The notes beneath the pieces are model-generated. The model made no database searches and was not told where the DNA came from. It was given only the letters and a program-made list of their open reading frames with translations. From positions 1-15,211 of the forward strand of contig NZ_CAMIFY010000061.1 in the NCBI RefSeq assembly GCF_946222985.1: a stretch of DNA of 15,211 nucleotides, read 5' to 3'. Of the stretch, positions 13,688-15,211 are shown piece after piece. A program made the position numbers and the translations under genes. Numbering within the stretch: position 1 is the first letter of the stretch; each line of letters opens with the position of its first letter. This stretch comes from an uncultured Corynebacterium sp. GTDB lineage: Bacteria; Actinomycetota; Actinomycetes; Mycobacteriales; Mycobacteriaceae.

Positions 13688-15184
13688 ATGCATGATCACG
13701 CCGTGGGATTCGATCGCGACAAGTACATCAGCCTCCAGTCCGAGCACATCCGACGGCGGCGCGAATCGATCGGCGGCCGACTCTACCTCGAGATGGGCGG
13801 CAAGCTCTTCGACGACATGCACGCCTCCCGCGTCCTGCCCGGGTTCACCCCGGACAACAAGATCGCCATGCTCGAGCGCATCAAGGACGACATGGAGATC
13901 CTGGTGTGCATCAACGCCCGCGACCTGCAGCGCAACAAGGTCCGCGCCGACCTCGGCATCCCCTACGAGGAGGATCTGCTGCGGTTGGTCGACGTCTTCC
14001 GGGAGCGCGGGTTCCTCACCGAGCACGTCGTGCTGACGCAGTTCGAGGAGGGCAACGCCGTCGCGGCGGCGTTCCGCACGCGGCTCGAGCGCCTCGGCAT
14101 GAAGGTCTCGCTCCACTACGTCATCCCCGGCTACCCCGCCGACACCGACCGCATCGTCGGCGAAGACGGCTTCGGCCGCAACGAGTACGCCGAGACCACC
14201 CGCGACGTCGTCGTGGTCACCGCCCCCGGGCCCGGTTCCGGCAAGCTGGCGACCTGCCTGTCGCAGATCTACCACGAGCACGTCCGCGGCGTGACCTCCG
14301 GTTACGCGAAGTTCGAGACGTTCCCGATCTGGAATCTCCCCCTCGACCACCCGGTGAACATGGCGTACGAGGCCGCGACGGCCGACCTCGACGACGTCAA
14401 CATGATCGACCCGTTCCACCTGTCGGCCCACGGCGAGCAGGCGGTGAACTACAACCGCGACGTCGAGGTCTTCCCGCTGCTCAAGCACCTGCTGGAGGTC
14501 ATCTCGGGCCAGTCGCCGTACGAGTCGCCCACCGACATGGGCGTCAACATGGCCGGCTTCGCCATCTCCGACGACGCGGTGTGCCGCCACGCCGCCGAGC
14601 AGGAGGTCGTGCGCCGGTACTACAAGGCGCTGGTCGACGAGCGTCGCGAAGAGGCCGATCCGATCGTCTCCGAGCGCATCGCCATCACGATGGGCAAGCT
14701 CGGACTCAACCGGAAGGCGCGGCCCGTGGTCGCTCCGGCGCTGGAGTTGGCGGAGGCCACCGGCGCCCCGGCGTCGTCGATCCAGCTCGCCGACGGCGAG
14801 ATCATCGTGGGCAAGACGTCGCCGTTGCTCGGCTGCTCGGCGGCGATGCTGCTCAACGCCCTCAAGCACCTGGCCGGCATCGACTCGACGGTGGACCTGC
14901 TGGCGCCGTCGTCGATCGCCCCTATCCAGACGCTCAAGACCCGCCACCTGGGCAGCCGCAATCCCCGGCTGCACACCGACGAGGTGCTCATCGCACTGTC
15001 GGTCTCGGCCGACGGCGACGACAACGCCCGCCGCGCCCTCGACGAGATCGCCAACCTGCGCGGTTGCGACGCCCACACCACGACGATCCTCGGCTCCGTC
15101 GACGAGGGCATCTTCCGGCACCTGGGCATCCTCGTGACCTCGGAGCCCGAGTACCAGGTCAAGCAGCTCTACCGGAAGCGGTAG
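13688..15184 (+). CDS. DUF1846 family protein of unknown function
   Basis: This 498-residue soluble protein matches the DUF1846 family (PF08903), found in actinobacteria and firmicutes. Family-like stretches include FDRDKYISLQSEHIRRR (8-24), LEMGGKLFDDMHASRVLPGF (34-53) and a glycine-rich VTAPGPGSGKLATCLSQ (177-193) resembling a nucleotide-binding P-loop. FDDVH-type acidic and His residues recur (DDVNMIDPFHLSAHGE, 235-250). No signal peptide or membrane helix is seen. I chose the ATG at 13688 because it fits the TAGGAT -10. A GTG two codons upstream (13682) gives 500 residues and cannot be excluded. The function is not established, so a purine or nucleotide role is only a guess from the shared promoter region with purK. 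Confidence 0.9.
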   Translation: MHDHAVGFDRDKYISLQSEHIRRRRESIGGRLYLEMGGKLFDDMHASRVLPGFTPDNKIAMLERIKDDMEILVCINARDLQRNKVRADLGIPYEEDLLRLVDVFRERGFLTEHVVLTQFEEGNAVAAAFRTRLERLGMKVSLHYVIPGYPADTDRIVGEDGFGRNEYAETTRDVVVVTAPGPGSGKLATCLSQIYHEHVRGVTSGYAKFETFPIWNLPLDHPVNMAYEAATADLDDVNMIDPFHLSAHGEQAVNYNRDVEVFPLLKHLLEVISGQSPYESPTDMGVNMAGFAISDDAVCRHAAEQEVVRRYYKALVDERREEADPIVSERIAITMGKLGLNRKARPVVAPALELAEATGAPASSIQLADGEIIVGKTSPLLGCSAAMLLNALKHLAGIDSTVDLLAPSSIAPIQTLKTRHLGSRNPRLHTDEVLIALSVSADGDDNARRALDEIANLRGCDAHTTTILGSVDEGIFRHLGILVTSEPEYQVKQLYRKR

Positions 15185-15211
15185 GGGCTCCGGGGCGCGG
15201 GGGCACGGGGG

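Noticed and set aside
13673..15121. Long minus-strand open frame opposite the DUF1846 gene
   Set aside because: The plus-strand product matches a known family over its whole length; the antisense product is Val/Asp/Arg-rich with no recognisable fold.

Overview
The window is high-GC DNA with strong third-position G/C, and it looks like a Corynebacterium or close mycolic-acid actinobacterium. The evidence is a DUF222/HNH protein, a MsiK-type sugar ABC importer near purE/purK, a corynebacterial-type DUF1846 protein, and several starts that look leaderless (a TANNNT -10 box placed 6-8 nt before the start codon). I see no rRNA, tRNA, CRISPR array, insertion sequence or prophage.

Left part (about 137-6438, all on the minus strand). 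Read in transcription order this is a sensor histidine kinase, a LuxR-type response regulator, a long DUF222/HNH protein, an ABC exporter ATPase and an ABC-2 type permease. A kinase and regulator next to such an exporter is the usual layout for sensing and exporting a membrane- or envelope-active compound; that role is inferred. The HNH gene lies between the two pairs. This part is rich in short tandem repeats: a 17-bp array in the ATPase-permease gap, an 18-bp duplication at the ATPase C-terminus, hexapeptide repeats at the HNH C-terminus, and a hexanucleotide tract at the kinase N-terminus. A perfect 13-bp inverted repeat separates the HNH gene from the ATPase gene.

Middle part (6640-11580, plus strand). 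This is a complete carbohydrate ABC importer: ATPase, lipoprotein binding protein, MalF-type permease and MalG-type permease. The ATPase appears to have a leaderless promoter. The binding protein has a second promoter overlapped by a GlxR/CRP-like box. The layout, and purK/purE nearby, fit the corynebacterial trehalose importer (Tus) better than a generic maltose system, but the substrate is not proven by sequence. A 71-residue two-helix membrane protein with its own promoter follows.

Right part (11747-15184). purK and purE form a minus-strand pair for the AIR-to-CAIR steps of purine synthesis. Diverging from purK across a 68-bp promoter region is a DUF1846 gene of unknown function with a glycine-rich P-loop-like motif.

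The most useful observations are the consistent leaderless architecture of genes that open transcription units, the unusual HNH protein that lacks the usual cysteine pair, and the 17/34-bp repeat array between the two exporter genes. I found no clearly new defence or mobile system.
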